Positions 53,507 through 63,626 of a stretch of 64,000 bases of DNA are shown in pieces. A program made the translations under genes and the position numbers. Source of the DNA: Wenyingzhuangia aestuarii (lineage in GTDB: Bacteria; Bacteroidota; Bacteroidia; Flavobacteriales; Flavobacteriaceae); assembly GCF_011927765.1 (NCBI RefSeq), contig NZ_JAATJG010000010.1, positions 1 through 64,000 of the forward strand, read 5' to 3'. Each line of letters begins with the position of its first letter. The stretch's first letter is position 1. The notes beneath the pieces were generated by a model. It was given only the letters and a program-made list of their open reading frames with translations. It did not search any database and was not told the DNA's origin.

Positions 53507-56500
53507 TTACATCCATTTTTTAATTTTTTCTAGCAATTCTGCTCTAATAATAGGTTTGGTAACATAATCTACAGCTCCTAATTTTAAGGCTCTGTCTTTT
53601 TCTTCTGCTCTAACAAAAGCAGATTGTACTATAATTTTAGCATCAGGATGGTCGCTTAAAATTTCTTGCATAGCATCAAAACCATTCATAATAGGCATTC
53701 TAATATCCATTAAGACTACATTAATAATATCTTTTTGTTTATTGTAGGTTTCAACAGCTTCAGCACCATTTTCTGCAAAAATGATATTAATATCTATGTT
53801 TTTAAATACTTGTTGAAAAAATATTCGAATCAGCTTTTCATCTTCAGCAATTAAAATTGTTTTTCCTTTTAATAACTCATCAGTGCTAAGATTAGTATTT
53901 TCATTTTGAACAGGTTTGTGCTCCCCTTTAGAAACTCTGGTAGATCTTTTTAAAGGTATGGTTACTAAAAAGTCTGTTCCTACACCTAAACTAGATTCAA
54001 AAGAAATATCTCCTCCTAATAAATCTATAATACCTCTACAAATAGTAAGTCCTAAGCCGGTACCTCCGTACTTTGCACTTTCGTGATAGTTTACTTGTTT
54101 AAAACGTTCAAAAATTTCTTTTGTTTTGTGCTTTGGAATTCCAATACCTTGGTCTTTTACAAAAATTGAAATAATATCACCTACAACATCAAAACCAAAT
54201 GTAATGGTTCCTTCTTCTGAAAATTTAAGAGAGTTGTTTAATAAATTGGTTACAACTTGTCTAACTCTTAACTTATCTGTAATTATTTCTAAATCTTTAT
54301 ATTCTTCTGGAATAATTAATTTAAAGTTGATGTTGCTTTTGTCTTTGCTTTGTTTTATTTGGTTAAACGTTTGATAAAGTTCTGTTAAGATGGTTGGTAA
54401 ATGACAAACACCTTCAATTATTTTTAATTCACCAGATTCAATTTTAGCAATATCAATAATATCATCAACTAAATTTAAAAGTTGTTTAGAGTTGTTGTCT
54501 ATTATTTTTAAAAAGTTTGTTTTGTCTTTTTCGCTTAAATCTTTTTCTTTTAATAATTCTGAAAAACCAATAACAGCATTCATAGGAGTTCTTATTTCGT
54601 GACTCATATTTGCTACAAAATGATTTTTTTGTGAATTGGCATTTTCTGCTACTTTTTTAGCACTTGTTAATTCCTCTTCAATATTTTTTCTGTCTGTAAC
54701 ATCTTGTGCAGCTCCTCTAAGTCTTACAATTTTACCGTTCTCATCTTTTATAGCTTCACCCAATACCCACATCCAACCATTAGTACCATCTCCTTTAATA
54801 GTACGCAACTCTAGTTCATAAGGAATTCCTGTTTCTATGGTTTTGTTTAAAGAGGTAGAAAGTATTTCCCAACTTTCTTTGGTAAATAGTTTTTGGTGTT
54901 CTGGGTAAGGTGGTACAGGTTTGTCTGGGTCAAAACCATACATTTTGTATAGTTCTGTACTCCATAACACCTCATTTGTTTTTAAATCTAAAGACCAACT
55001 ACCTACACGAGTAATTTCTTGAACTTTTTGTAGTTCTTCTTTACTTCGTTTTAAGGCATCTTCTTTGTGTTTAATTTCGGTGATATCAGCAAAAGTTGCT
55101 GCAAATTCTCCTTTTTTAGGAGAGAATACGTGTACATAATAATATCTGTTTAAGTCCATAGAGTAGTTCTCTATAAATTGTTCTTCTCCAGTTATGGCAG
55201 TATGTCCGTATACTTCAATCCAATTTGCAGGGTCTTCTTTAATACCAGGTAGTATTTCAGTAATTTTTTTCCCTACTACATCTTCTGTTTTTAGTCTTGT
55301 TTGTTTTTCAAAAGCAGGGTTTACTTCTAAGTAAATCCAATCTATAGGTTTTCCGTTGTTGTCTAAAACAATTTTAGCGTGTGCAAATCCTTCGTTTAAG
55401 TTTTGAAACAAGCTTTTGTATCTACCTTCTATAGCGTTTAACTGTTCTTCTGTTTTTCTTAGCTGATTGATATCTACAAAAGTAATTACAACACCTTCTA
55501 TTTTTTTATCGATGGTAATAAATGGCAGAATACGTTTTAAAAATACGTTTCCATCATTGTCTGTTATTTCTTTTTCAAAAACAATTAATTTTTCTAAAAC
55601 TTCTCTAGAGTTTTTTATGATAGACTCTTTTGTTTCGTAATCAAAATTAGAAGCAAAACTTGCTATAGGTCTTCCTATATCTGAATCTTGTAAGTTAAAG
55701 TGATTTTTAAGTGCCGGTGTAAACTTTCTTATAAGCAGATTGGTATCTAAAAACAACGTACCTATATTGGTGCTGTTCATAAAATTGTTTACATCATTAT
55801 TAAGAAGCTTTAATTCTTTGTTTTTTTCTTGAAATTCAGAATTTACGGTGTATAATTCTTCGTTAACAGATTGTAGCTCTTCATTAGTACTTTGCAGTTC
55901 TTCGTTAGAAGACATTAGCTCTTCATTAGAAGATTGTAACTCTTCGTTACTAGTTTCTAATTCTTCAACTACATTTTGAAGCTCTGTTTGTGTTGCTTTT
56001 AATTCGTTTTCTAACTCTTCGTAATGTTGTTTAGGAAGGTCTTCATAAGAAAAGTTATTTATAACAGTAGTATCTTCTTCAGGTATAGTTTCTTTACTAA
56101 ACTCTAAAACGTAAACATCATTAAGTGTTGGTTGGTTTTTAGGTTTGTGTATAGTTAAATCAAAAGTATAAATGTGATCATCTTTTTTATTAACTATGTT
56201 TGTAATGGTAATGTCTTTACCTTCTTTTTCAACTTTTAAAACATTAGTTCTAATAATGGCAGCAAGGTCTATTTTTACAATTTTCAATAAATTGTTATGA
56301 AAGACTCCTTCGTTGTGAATAAGTCTTTGTCCTGCATTTCCTGTAATAAATAATATATTAAAGCCTTTGTCTATAAAAATAGCATCAGGACTATATCTTT
56401 TGCTTAAAAACCTAAGGTATACTAACTCTGGGGTTTCTCTTGTTGAATAGGTATTTGTTAAATTCACTCTTCTAAGTGGGTTACTTGTGTAGGATACTGA

Positions 56501-57958
56501 ATTGGAATCATCAATAGGTCTAGACATAGAAGGTTTAAATTTACCTTCTATAATATTTTGAAATATTTTCCATTTTACATCTATAACTTTATAACAATCA
56601 GATATTTTCCCTAAGGATTCGCTGCTTCCTAAAAATAAATAACCGTTTTTATTTAAAGCGAACTGAAAATCGTTCATGATTTTTTCTTGCGCTTTGTTAT
56701 CTATGTAAATTAATAAGTTTCTACAAGTTATTAGGTCTGTTTTAATAAATGGAGGATCGCTAAGAATGTTATGATTAGAAAAAACAATTCTATCTCTAAT
56801 ATTTTTTACAATAGCTATTCTGTCTCCTGTTTTAACAAAATATTTATCAAAATAAACTTTGTCAATTTCGTGAACAGTATTAATACTGTATTCTCCTGCA
56901 CTTGCAATAGAAATGGATTTATTGTCTATGTCTGTTGCAAAAATTTTAAAACTTAATTCAAGTTTATGTTTTGTAATATATTCATCAAATAAAATAGCAA
57001 TAGAATAAACTTCTTCACCTGTAGAGCAACCAGCGGTCCATATTTTTATAGTTTCGGATGTTTTTTTAGCATTACAAATAGCAGGTATTATGTTAGATTT
57101 CATAATATCAAAAGCTTCTGTATCTCTAAAAAAACGAGTGACTCCAATTAAGAAACTTTGTTTCAAAGCTGTTTTTTCATCGTCATTTTTTCTTAAGAAT
57201 TTTAAATACTCAAAAATTTCATTAATGTTATTAATGTGCATTCTTTTTTCAATCCTTCTAACAATGGTTGAGTTTTTATATTTTTTAAAATCCACGTTAG
57301 AGTGTTTGTAAACTTCATCTAAAATGGCTAATAGGAGGCTTTTGTTAGTTTTTGAAAACAATTTTTCTTCTATAGAATTTAAAGGATCGTTAGTAGGAAT
57401 GGTGCTTATAAGTTCTGCTATTCCTGCAGGATCTAATATAAAATCAACCAACTTAGTGTCTATGGCAGATTTAGGCATTCCGTTAAATTGACAAGAGTTT
57501 GGTTCTTGCGCAATAACCAAACCGCTCTGTTCACTAATAACTTTAATACCTCTAGAGCCATCGGAACCTGTTCCTGATAAAACGATTCCAATAGATTTAG
57601 ATTTGTATGCTTGTCCTAGGCTTTCGAAAAAAAGATCTACAGGTAAGTTAAGAATTGGAGTTTTATCTACTAAATGTAGTTCCCCATCTTTAACTTGCAA
57701 ATTACAGCTTCGTTGATTTAAGTAAATACAATTGGGTTGTATTTTTTGATTTTCATCGGAAGTGTAAATGGGCATTTTAGTGTGTTTGGCTAAAAGCTCC
57801 GGCATTAAACTTACAAAGTTGGGAGAAAGGTGTTGAATAATTATAAAGGCCATCCCTGTATCATCGGGAATTTTATCAAATAATTGTTGAATAGCATCAA
57901 GCCCACCAGCAGATGCACCTATACCAACCACATAAAAATCTTTAGTATTCTTTTCCAT
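53507..57958 (-). CDS. CheB-CheR-PAS-histidine kinase-receiver hybrid
   Basis: 1483 residues. Order: CheB methylesterase (about 8-190) with Ser in GASAGG, His in QHLSP and Asp in SGTGSDG; CheR (about 205-465) with GVTRFFRD and the SAM site [11 protein letters not shown]; a coiled coil rich in SNEELQS repeats (about 646-718); three PAS domains (about 735-1100); HisKA with His in NMSHEIRTP (near 1118); HATPase ([11 protein letters not shown] near 1300); and a C-terminal receiver with Asp in VVLMDIRMP (near 1415). No chemoreceptor, cheA or flagellar gene is seen, so it probably senses a signal by PAS and relays to an unlinked regulator. All catalytic residues appear intact. Confidence 0.93.
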   Translation of the reverse strand: MEKNTKDFYVVGIGASAGGLDAIQQLFDKIPDDTGMAFIIIQHLSPNFVSLMPELLAKHTKMPIYTSDENQKIQPNCIYLNQRSCNLQVKDGELHLVDKTPILNLPVDLFFESLGQAYKSKSIGIVLSGTGSDGSRGIKVISEQSGLVIAQEPNSCQFNGMPKSAIDTKLVDFILDPAGIAELISTIPTNDPLNSIEEKLFSKTNKSLLLAILDEVYKHSNVDFKKYKNSTIVRRIEKRMHINNINEIFEYLKFLRKNDDEKTALKQSFLIGVTRFFRDTEAFDIMKSNIIPAICNAKKTSETIKIWTAGCSTGEEVYSIAILFDEYITKHKLELSFKIFATDIDNKSISIASAGEYSINTVHEIDKVYFDKYFVKTGDRIAIVKNIRDRIVFSNHNILSDPPFIKTDLITCRNLLIYIDNKAQEKIMNDFQFALNKNGYLFLGSSESLGKISDCYKVIDVKWKIFQNIIEGKFKPSMSRPIDDSNSVSYTSNPLRRVNLTNTYSTRETPELVYLRFLSKRYSPDAIFIDKGFNILFITGNAGQRLIHNEGVFHNNLLKIVKIDLAAIIRTNVLKVEKEGKDITITNIVNKKDDHIYTFDLTIHKPKNQPTLNDVYVLEFSKETIPEEDTTVINNFSYEDLPKQHYEELENELKATQTELQNVVEELETSNEELQSSNEELMSSNEELQSTNEELQSVNEELYTVNSEFQEKNKELKLLNNDVNNFMNSTNIGTLFLDTNLLIRKFTPALKNHFNLQDSDIGRPIASFASNFDYETKESIIKNSREVLEKLIVFEKEITDNDGNVFLKRILPFITIDKKIEGVVITFVDINQLRKTEEQLNAIEGRYKSLFQNLNEGFAHAKIVLDNNGKPIDWIYLEVNPAFEKQTRLKTEDVVGKKITEILPGIKEDPANWIEVYGHTAITGEEQFIENYSMDLNRYYYVHVFSPKKGEFAATFADITEIKHKEDALKRSKEELQKVQEITRVGSWSLDLKTNEVLWSTELYKMYGFDPDKPVPPYPEHQKLFTKESWEILSTSLNKTIETGIPYELELRTIKGDGTNGWMWVLGEAIKDENGKIVRLRGAAQDVTDRKNIEEELTSAKKVAENANSQKNHFVANMSHEIRTPMNAVIGFSELLKEKDLSEKDKTNFLKIIDNNSKQLLNLVDDIIDIAKIESGELKIIEGVCHLPTILTELYQTFNQIKQSKDKSNINFKLIIPEEYKDLEIITDKLRVRQVVTNLLNNSLKFSEEGTITFGFDVVGDIISIFVKDQGIGIPKHKTKEIFERFKQVNYHESAKYGGTGLGLTICRGIIDLLGGDISFESSLGVGTDFLVTIPLKRSTRVSKGEHKPVQNENTNLSTDELLKGKTILIAEDEKLIRIFFQQVFKNIDINIIFAENGAEAVETYNKQKDIINVVLMDIRMPIMNGFDAMQEILSDHPDAKIIVQSAFVRAEEKDRALKLGAVDYVTKPIIRAELLEKIKKWM

Positions 57959-58040
57959 ATTAGCGCAAATATTTTTTTGTAAACAACTAAGTCTATAGCT
58001 TTACTAATATAGGATTTTTATATTTTTTTTTAAAGAAATA

Positions 58041-58070
58041 AAAAGCCTTTTACAATAGTAAAAGGTTTTT
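58041..58070 (-). terminator. Terminator after the ZIP transporter gene
   Basis: AAAAGCCTTTTAC and GTAAAAGGTTTTT (one G-T pair) around AATA lie nine bases past the minus-strand stop, with T-rich sequence on both sides. Confidence 0.7.
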
Positions 58071-58078
58071 TATTATTT

Positions 58079-58786
58079 CTAGAGTAAAGCAATTCCCATT
58101 CCTAATAAAATGGCTATAAATTTGGGATAGCTAAACTTATGATTCTCTGAGCTTTCAAACAAAATAACAGTAGAAATATGTAAGAAGATACCAATAATAA
58201 TGGCGGTAATATAGTTTTGATAATGTTGGAAAAAATGAATTTGTGAAGCCAAAAGGCTTCCTAAAGGACTCATTAAGGCAAAAGCGGTCATAAAAAAAGC
58301 GACTTTGCGTAAGTCATATTCATGTTTAATAAAAAAAGAGGTTAGTACAATTCCTACAGGTATCTTATGTATAACAATAGCCCATAAAAAAGACTGGTTA
58401 TTATCGTAACCTAAAGGGATTCCTTCGGAAAATGCGTGTAAACATAAACTAGCAAATAATAACCAAGGAAATTGTTTTTTACTATCGTGTATATGTACGT
58501 GTCCGTGTTCTGCACCTTTGGAAAAAGATTCTAAGACTAATTGAATTAAAATTCCTAACAGAATAAAAGCTCCAATTAGTTTTGAATTTACGGTTTCGGA
58601 AGCACCATGTTGATGTTCTGAATCTAACATTCCAAACGTTTCGGGTAACAAATGACTAATAGTCATAGATAGTAAATAGGCTCCACTAAAAGAAAGTAGT
58701 AGTTGAATAAACTTTTTTTTAGGTTGACTAATGCTTACAAAAAGTACACTTATTAAAACGGAACTTATTAAGTATATATAGATCAT
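58079..58786 (-). CDS. ZIP family divalent metal transporter
   Basis: 235 residues with about eight membrane helices. Metal-handling His residues appear in helix IV (HAFSEGIPLG) and helix V (HKIPVGIVL), the ZIP signature, and a His-rich loop (EHGHVHIHD, near residue 95) joins helices III and IV. Likely imports zinc or a similar ion into the cytoplasm. Its start overlaps the stop of the methyltransferase gene upstream (ATGA), so the two are translationally coupled. Confidence 0.9.
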   Translation of the reverse strand: MIYIYLISSVLISVLFVSISQPKKKFIQLLLSFSGAYLLSMTISHLLPETFGMLDSEHQHGASETVNSKLIGAFILLGILIQLVLESFSKGAEHGHVHIHDSKKQFPWLLFASLCLHAFSEGIPLGYDNNQSFLWAIVIHKIPVGIVLTSFFIKHEYDLRKVAFFMTAFALMSPLGSLLASQIHFFQHYQNYITAIIIGIFLHISTVILFESSENHKFSYPKFIAILLGMGIALL

Positions 58787-59514
58787 TTGCTTAAAATCAG
58801 GATAAGTCTGTCAGAAGTTTCACTATCAAACTCCGATAAATTATAGTCGCCAAATATATGGTTAATTTTTAAATTTGCGTGGGTACAATAGCTTTTGAAT
58901 TTTTCTAAATCGATGGCTTTTACTCTTTCCTGAAAATGATATTCTTTACCCTGATCTGATAAGTCAATATCTTTTGTAATAAAGCCATTGGTTACATGTC
59001 TTTTAATTTTAAAATCTAAATTGTCTCTAGTTACAGTTTCGCTTTTAACAAGGTTTTTAATCACTTTGTTTACATTCATATAATCAATAACAGCTACTCC
59101 GTTTGTAGCAATCATATTTTCAATGTTTTTTAAAACTTTAATATCATCATTGTCATCATCAAAATAACCAAAACTGGTAAACATATTAAAAATAGCATCT
59201 ACCTTAATGTTAAAAGGTTTACGCATGTCTTGAACCATAAATTTTAAGTTGCTGTTTCCAAACTGATTTGCATATTCTATACTGTTTTCAGATAAATCGG
59301 CACCAATAACTGTGTATCCTAAAGAATTTAAAAAAATAGAATGTCTTCCTTTTCCACAAGCCAAATCTAGAATTGTGTTTTCTATAGGAAGTTTTAAAAA
59401 GGTAACTAAGTTTTTAATAAATTTTTGAGCCTCCGCATTGTCTCTGTTTTTGTATAAAGTGTGGTAATACGTAGTGTTAAACCATTCACTAAACCAAGTT
59501 TTTGTGTCTTCCAT
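58783..59514 (-). CDS. Class I SAM-dependent methyltransferase
   Basis: 243 residues with SAM motif ILDLACGKGRHSIFL (near residue 47), VIGADLSENSIEYA and FMVQDMRKP. The fold is a Methyltransf_25-type small-molecule methylase; substrate unknown. The C-terminal 110 residues (VTRDNLDFKIKRHV to the end) look like a substrate-binding lid. It overlaps the ZIP transporter gene by four bases and diverges from the THUMP gene. Confidence 0.85.
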   Translation of the reverse strand: MEDTKTWFSEWFNTTYYHTLYKNRDNAEAQKFIKNLVTFLKLPIENTILDLACGKGRHSIFLNSLGYTVIGADLSENSIEYANQFGNSNLKFMVQDMRKPFNIKVDAIFNMFTSFGYFDDDNDDIKVLKNIENMIATNGVAVIDYMNVNKVIKNLVKSETVTRDNLDFKIKRHVTNGFITKDIDLSDQGKEYHFQERVKAIDLEKFKSYCTHANLKINHIFGDYNLSEFDSETSDRLILILSK

Positions 59515-59590
59515 GTGCTTTTGTTTCTAGGTTGCCAAATTTAGTTAATTTATTCTTTAGTAGTTTTATTCAAAAGACATTACAAAGAAT

Positions 59591-59598
59591 TACTTTTG
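59591..59598 (+). promoter_or_regulatory. Candidate -7 element of the THUMP methyltransferase gene
   Basis: TACTTTTG matches TAnnTTTG, 19 bases before the ATG at 59617. No TTG partner at the usual spacing. Confidence 0.35.
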
Positions 59599-59616
59599 TA
59601 GAAAATTAAAAAGTTT

Positions 59617-60786
59617 ATGAGTAGTAATTTTAAAATGGTAGCCACCACCTTACAAGGTTTAGAAGAAGTGTTGTCTAACGAATTAAAAGAGTTAGGAGCA
59701 CAAGATGTTAAAGTAGGTGTTAGAATGGTGGAGTTTGTTGGAGACGAGGGGTTTATGTATAAAGCAAATTTATATCTTAGAACTGCTATTAGAATTTTAA
59801 AGCCTATTATTAAATTTAAAATTAGAAACGAAGACGAACTTTATAAGAATTTATTAAAGATTCGTTGGGAAAAATATTTGTCAGTTTCTGGGACTTTTGC
59901 TACTAAAGGAACTAATCAATTTAGCGGATTAACAAACAATACACATTATTTAGCGCTAAAAACCAAAGATGCAATTGCAGATTATTTTATGGCTAGATAC
60001 GAATCTAGACCTAATGTAGATATAAAACATCCAGATTTAAAAGTAAATGTACACGTAGACAGAAATGGTGTTGCTACTGTTTCTTTAGATAGTTCTGGAG
60101 ATTCTTTACACAAAAGAGGATATAGATTAAATACAAATTTAGCACCTATAAACGAAGTTTTAGCAGCTGGGTTGGTGTTGTTGTCTGGATACAAAGGAGA
60201 TCAAAATTTTATAGATCCTATGTGTGGTTCTGCAACTATTTTAATAGAAGCAGCTATGATTGCTTGTAACATTCCTGCAAACATTAACAGAAAAGAATTT
60301 GCTTTTGAAAAATGGAAAGATTTTAACGAAGAACTTTTCTTTGTGATTCAGGATTCATTAGTGAAAAAAATTAGAGATCCTCAGTTTAAAATTATGGGCT
60401 TTGATAAAGCTCCATCTGCGGTTAGAAAAGCAAATGAAAATATTGCCAATGCAAATTTAGAGGAATTTATAGGAGTACATCACGTAAACTTTTTTAACTC
60501 AAGCAAAGAAGTACACGGACCTACCACTATTTTGTTTAACCCACCTTATGGTGAAAGGTTACAGTTAGATGATATTGAAGGGTTTTACAAGAGTATTGGA
60601 GATACCTTAAAGCATCATTATCACAACTCATCTGCTTGGTTTATTACTTCTGATTTTGAAGCTTTAAAACACGTGGGATTAAAGACGAGCAGAAGAATAG
60701 CTATTAAGAACAGTGATTTAGATTGTAAATTTGTAAAATATGAAATTTACGAAGGGAGTAAAAAAGCCAAAAAGAATGATTATTAA
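59617..60786 (+). CDS. THUMP-domain RNA methyltransferase (RlmL N-terminal-like)
   Basis: 389 residues. The N-terminal ferredoxin-like and THUMP region (about 1-160, with TTLQGLEEVLSNELKELG) is followed by a Rossmann methylase with DPMCGSATILIEAAM and the N6/N2-type catalytic motif NPPYGERL (near residue 308). Similar to the N-terminal half of E. coli RlmL (23S rRNA m2G2445) and to B. subtilis YpsC. Single-gene unit ending at a convergent hairpin. Confidence 0.92.
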   Translation: MSSNFKMVATTLQGLEEVLSNELKELGAQDVKVGVRMVEFVGDEGFMYKANLYLRTAIRILKPIIKFKIRNEDELYKNLLKIRWEKYLSVSGTFATKGTNQFSGLTNNTHYLALKTKDAIADYFMARYESRPNVDIKHPDLKVNVHVDRNGVATVSLDSSGDSLHKRGYRLNTNLAPINEVLAAGLVLLSGYKGDQNFIDPMCGSATILIEAAMIACNIPANINRKEFAFEKWKDFNEELFFVIQDSLVKKIRDPQFKIMGFDKAPSAVRKANENIANANLEEFIGVHHVNFFNSSKEVHGPTTILFNPPYGERLQLDDIEGFYKSIGDTLKHHYHNSSAWFITSDFEALKHVGLKTSRRIAIKNSDLDCKFVKYEIYEGSKKAKKNDY

Positions 60787-60804
60787 ATAAAATTATTTCC
60801 TCAT

Positions 60805-60845
60805 AAAAAAAAGAGCTTTCAATTTTATTGAAAGCTCTTTTTTTT
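60805..60845. terminator. Convergent terminator (THUMP gene / capsule operon end)
   Basis: GAGCTTTCAAT and ATTGAAAGCTC with eight A and eight T residues either side. It overlaps the last bases of the FtsB-like gene. Confidence 0.85.
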
Positions 60846-61140
60846 AATCTATAGTATCGTATTCTATAAGATAAAGGTGTTCGTCTTTTTTCTTATAATG
60901 ATATTTTTCTCTAGCGTAATTATTTAAATTTTCTTGAACAGAAAGTTCATCCATAATACTTCTGTTTTTCTGAATTTCTTGCTGATAAAATTCAATAGTA
61001 TTTTCTAGTTTTTTAATTTCTGTATTATATTCTAATTGATATAAGTAGGAGTTGGCATCAAAAAAGAGCATCCATATAACAAACACTAGAATAACAATAG
61101 GTGTTAGTATCTTTTTGTTTTTAAGAAGGTTTAACTTCAT
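60844..61140 (-). CDS. FtsB/DivIC-like septum formation initiator protein
   Basis: 98 residues. One membrane helix (about 12-28) is followed by a periplasmic coiled coil (about 38-70) and the conserved end NLNNYAREKYHYKKKDEHLYLI, typical of the FtsB/DivIC family that links FtsL and FtsQ in the divisome. It starts two bases after the stop of the Wzc-like kinase gene, so it should be the last gene of that capsule operon. In flavobacteria this gene is more usually found beside other housekeeping genes, so the coupling is unusual. Confidence 0.85.
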   Translation of the reverse strand: MKLNLLKNKKILTPIVILVFVIWMLFFDANSYLYQLEYNTEIKKLENTIEFYQQEIQKNRSIMDELSVQENLNNYAREKYHYKKKDEHLYLIEYDTID

Positions 61141-61142
61141 TG

Positions 61143-63620
61143 TTAAATAGGTTTTTTCTTGGTAAAAATATTTTTAATATGTTGTCTTAAGGTTATTTTA
61201 TCATCGGAATGATAACCGTAAGAACCGTATCCATAACCATATCCGTAACCATAACCATATCTGTAACCGTATTTAGAAGATTGTGCAAAATCATTTAATA
61301 CAAAAGCTATGTTTACTACTTCGTAATTAGTGTATTTCTGATCAATCATTTTCATCATTCCTTTTTTTGTGTATCCTTGTCGGGTTACATAAATATTGGC
61401 ATCAGAAAATTGCATTAAATCTAAAGCATCAGAAACCAATCCAATAGGAGGAGTATCAATAATAACATAATCATATAACATTTTAAGATCTGCAAACAAT
61501 TCTTTAGTAGCATCACTTAAAATTAATTCTGATGGATTTGGAGGAATAGTACCTGTTAAAATAATATCCAAACCAGGAACTCCTGTAGGTTGAATTACTT
61601 TTTCTAAACTAAGATTTCCAATAATGTAATCTACCAATCCAATATCGTTATTCTCTAAATTAAAGTCTTTGTGAATTTTAGGTTTTCTTAAATCAAAACC
61701 TAATAAAATAGTTTTTTTACCACTTAAGGCATAAGAACTAGCAATGTTCATAGAGGTAACCGTTTTACCTTCTCCACCAATAGAAGAGGTACATAAAATG
61801 GTTTTATTGTCTTTACGTACGTTTTCTTTGTGAAATAAATAAGGAATGTTAGATCTAATAGCTCTATAAGATTCTGCAACAGATGAGTTTGGAGCATCTA
61901 ATAAAACTAAGTTTGATTTACTTTTGTTTTTACCAATAACACCCAAAACAGGAATTCTATATAGTTTTTCTAACTGTTCTACAGTATAAACGCTATCATC
62001 TAAAGCTTCTATAATTGTTATAAAAATAAGAGGTAAAATAACCGCTAATAACACCGCTACAACATAGTTAAAAGAAGATTTGTTAGCCAAAGGACCTTGT
62101 CCAATATCTTTGGCATTGTCTATTACTTTTATGCTTGATGAATTGGCAGCAATTGCTGCACCAGCATCGTAACTTTTTTGTTTTAATATGTTATAATTTC
62201 CTTCGGATAAAGCATAATCTTTTTCCAATTGAAGTAATTGATGTTCTTTAAGAGGTAAATCTTTAATAGAGTATTTAATTTCTGTAATATGTCTTTCTAT
62301 TTTTTTAGACTTTTCTGTATTAAAAACAATTAAAGAGTTAATTCTACTTTTTATATTTCCTTTAGATAGTTGAATTTTATTATTTAATTCTATAAAATCA
62401 GGGTGTGAAGGGTAAATGTGGTTGCTTAACAACTTCTCTTTTAACATTAATTGATTGATCAATTCTGTTAATTCTGTTTGTAAACCTACATTTTGAATTT
62501 CCGCAAGAGGAATGTTTTTAATATCTAAATCATTACTAAGCGTATTGTTTTTAAAACGCAATAACAATTCTGTATTGTCTTTAATTTCTTTTAGTTGATT
62601 TTCGTAATCTAAAATTTCATCGTAGGCTCTTGTTCCTTCGCTTGAAAGTTTTACGGAGTTGTCTGTTTTAAATTTAATTAATTGCTCTTCAATATCGTTT
62701 AGTTTATTTGTTTCTATCACAAATAAAGAGTCAATAAAGTTTTTAGTATTAACAGCGTAGGTAATTTTTTCTTTCTTTTCTTCTTCCCCTAAAACTTCAA
62801 CAGTTTTGTTAATATAATCAATCAATCGTTTTTTGTTTCCACCTTGCATACTTAGGTTTAAAAGCGATGTACCTGTTACAGCTGTACTAATATTTATAGA
62901 TCTGTAACGGCCAACAGTACCATTAAAAGAACTAAAACTAACGTAGTAAGTTTTGTTTAGAACGGGATTGTTTACTAAGTGTAAGTCAAACTCACAAAAA
63001 GGAGTTTTAATACTTTTTGTAATGTCAAACGTTTTTTGATAGCGATTGCTTTTAAGATTTACTCCTGCAGCCGTATGTGTAAAATAATTATAAGTAGAAA
63101 TAGCAGTTCTTTCTTCTCCTAAGTCTAAGGTTAATTGAATGGTGTTAGGTGTGGTAAAAACAATTTCAATTTTATCATTTTGAATTTGATAACTCTCTTT
63201 GTTGTTTAGGTTAATAACAAAAGGGGTGTATCCGTAAACATCTTTAAATCTTTTTTTAAACAGTATTTCTTCTTTTTCTAAATAGTTAATGTAGAACTGA
63301 AGTTTTTCCACAACCTTTTCATTGTGAGTTCTAGATTTAAATTCAGCCTTTACAGATTCAACCATATCACTTGCACCTCCCCAGTTAAAAGAAATGTTTG
63401 TGTTAGAAGAAAACATAGGATTAGACTTCTCGTTAATGGTAATTTGAGTACCAATACTGTAGTTATTGGTATTCATCATATTTTTGTACTTGGCAAATGC
63501 TAAAGAAATAACAATTGATAAAACAAAAAGTTTCCAATAACTAACTACTTTAAGTAGGTATCCTTTTAAGTCTATAGAACCAAATTCTGAAGTAATGCTT
63601 TTTAGGTTTTTAGAATCCAT
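61143..63620 (-). CDS. Wzc-like polysaccharide tyrosine autokinase
   Basis: 825 residues. A Wzz/chain-length domain between two membrane helices (about 30-45 and 516-536) has a coiled coil (about 290-500). The BY-kinase domain (about 585-780) has Walker A SIGGEGKTVTS (near residue 617), Walker A' LLGFDLRKP and Walker B DYVIIDTPP. The C-terminal tail (about 782-803) holds ten Tyr in a GYGYG repeat, the autophosphorylation cluster. It controls capsule or exopolysaccharide polymer length with the Wza-like exporter six bases upstream. The FtsB-like gene follows two bases downstream. Confidence 0.94.
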   Translation of the reverse strand: MDSKNLKSITSEFGSIDLKGYLLKVVSYWKLFVLSIVISLAFAKYKNMMNTNNYSIGTQITINEKSNPMFSSNTNISFNWGGASDMVESVKAEFKSRTHNEKVVEKLQFYINYLEKEEILFKKRFKDVYGYTPFVINLNNKESYQIQNDKIEIVFTTPNTIQLTLDLGEERTAISTYNYFTHTAAGVNLKSNRYQKTFDITKSIKTPFCEFDLHLVNNPVLNKTYYVSFSSFNGTVGRYRSINISTAVTGTSLLNLSMQGGNKKRLIDYINKTVEVLGEEEKKEKITYAVNTKNFIDSLFVIETNKLNDIEEQLIKFKTDNSVKLSSEGTRAYDEILDYENQLKEIKDNTELLLRFKNNTLSNDLDIKNIPLAEIQNVGLQTELTELINQLMLKEKLLSNHIYPSHPDFIELNNKIQLSKGNIKSRINSLIVFNTEKSKKIERHITEIKYSIKDLPLKEHQLLQLEKDYALSEGNYNILKQKSYDAGAAIAANSSSIKVIDNAKDIGQGPLANKSSFNYVVAVLLAVILPLIFITIIEALDDSVYTVEQLEKLYRIPVLGVIGKNKSKSNLVLLDAPNSSVAESYRAIRSNIPYLFHKENVRKDNKTILCTSSIGGEGKTVTSMNIASSYALSGKKTILLGFDLRKPKIHKDFNLENNDIGLVDYIIGNLSLEKVIQPTGVPGLDIILTGTIPPNPSELILSDATKELFADLKMLYDYVIIDTPPIGLVSDALDLMQFSDANIYVTRQGYTKKGMMKMIDQKYTNYEVVNIAFVLNDFAQSSKYGYRYGYGYGYGYGYGSYGYHSDDKITLRQHIKNIFTKKKPI
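61211..61274 (-). repeat. GGT/TAT-type coding repeat for the Tyr-rich tail
   Basis: The minus strand carries alternating Gly (GGT/GGA) and Tyr (TAT/TAC) codons. Near-identical 12-base units suggest slippage, which could change the number of Tyr residues without shifting frame. Confidence 0.6.
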
Positions 63621-63626
63621 GTATTA

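Noticed and set aside
53507-57958. Chemotaxis operon
   Set aside because: CheB and CheR are domains of one hybrid protein; no cheA, cheW, cheY or receptor gene is present.
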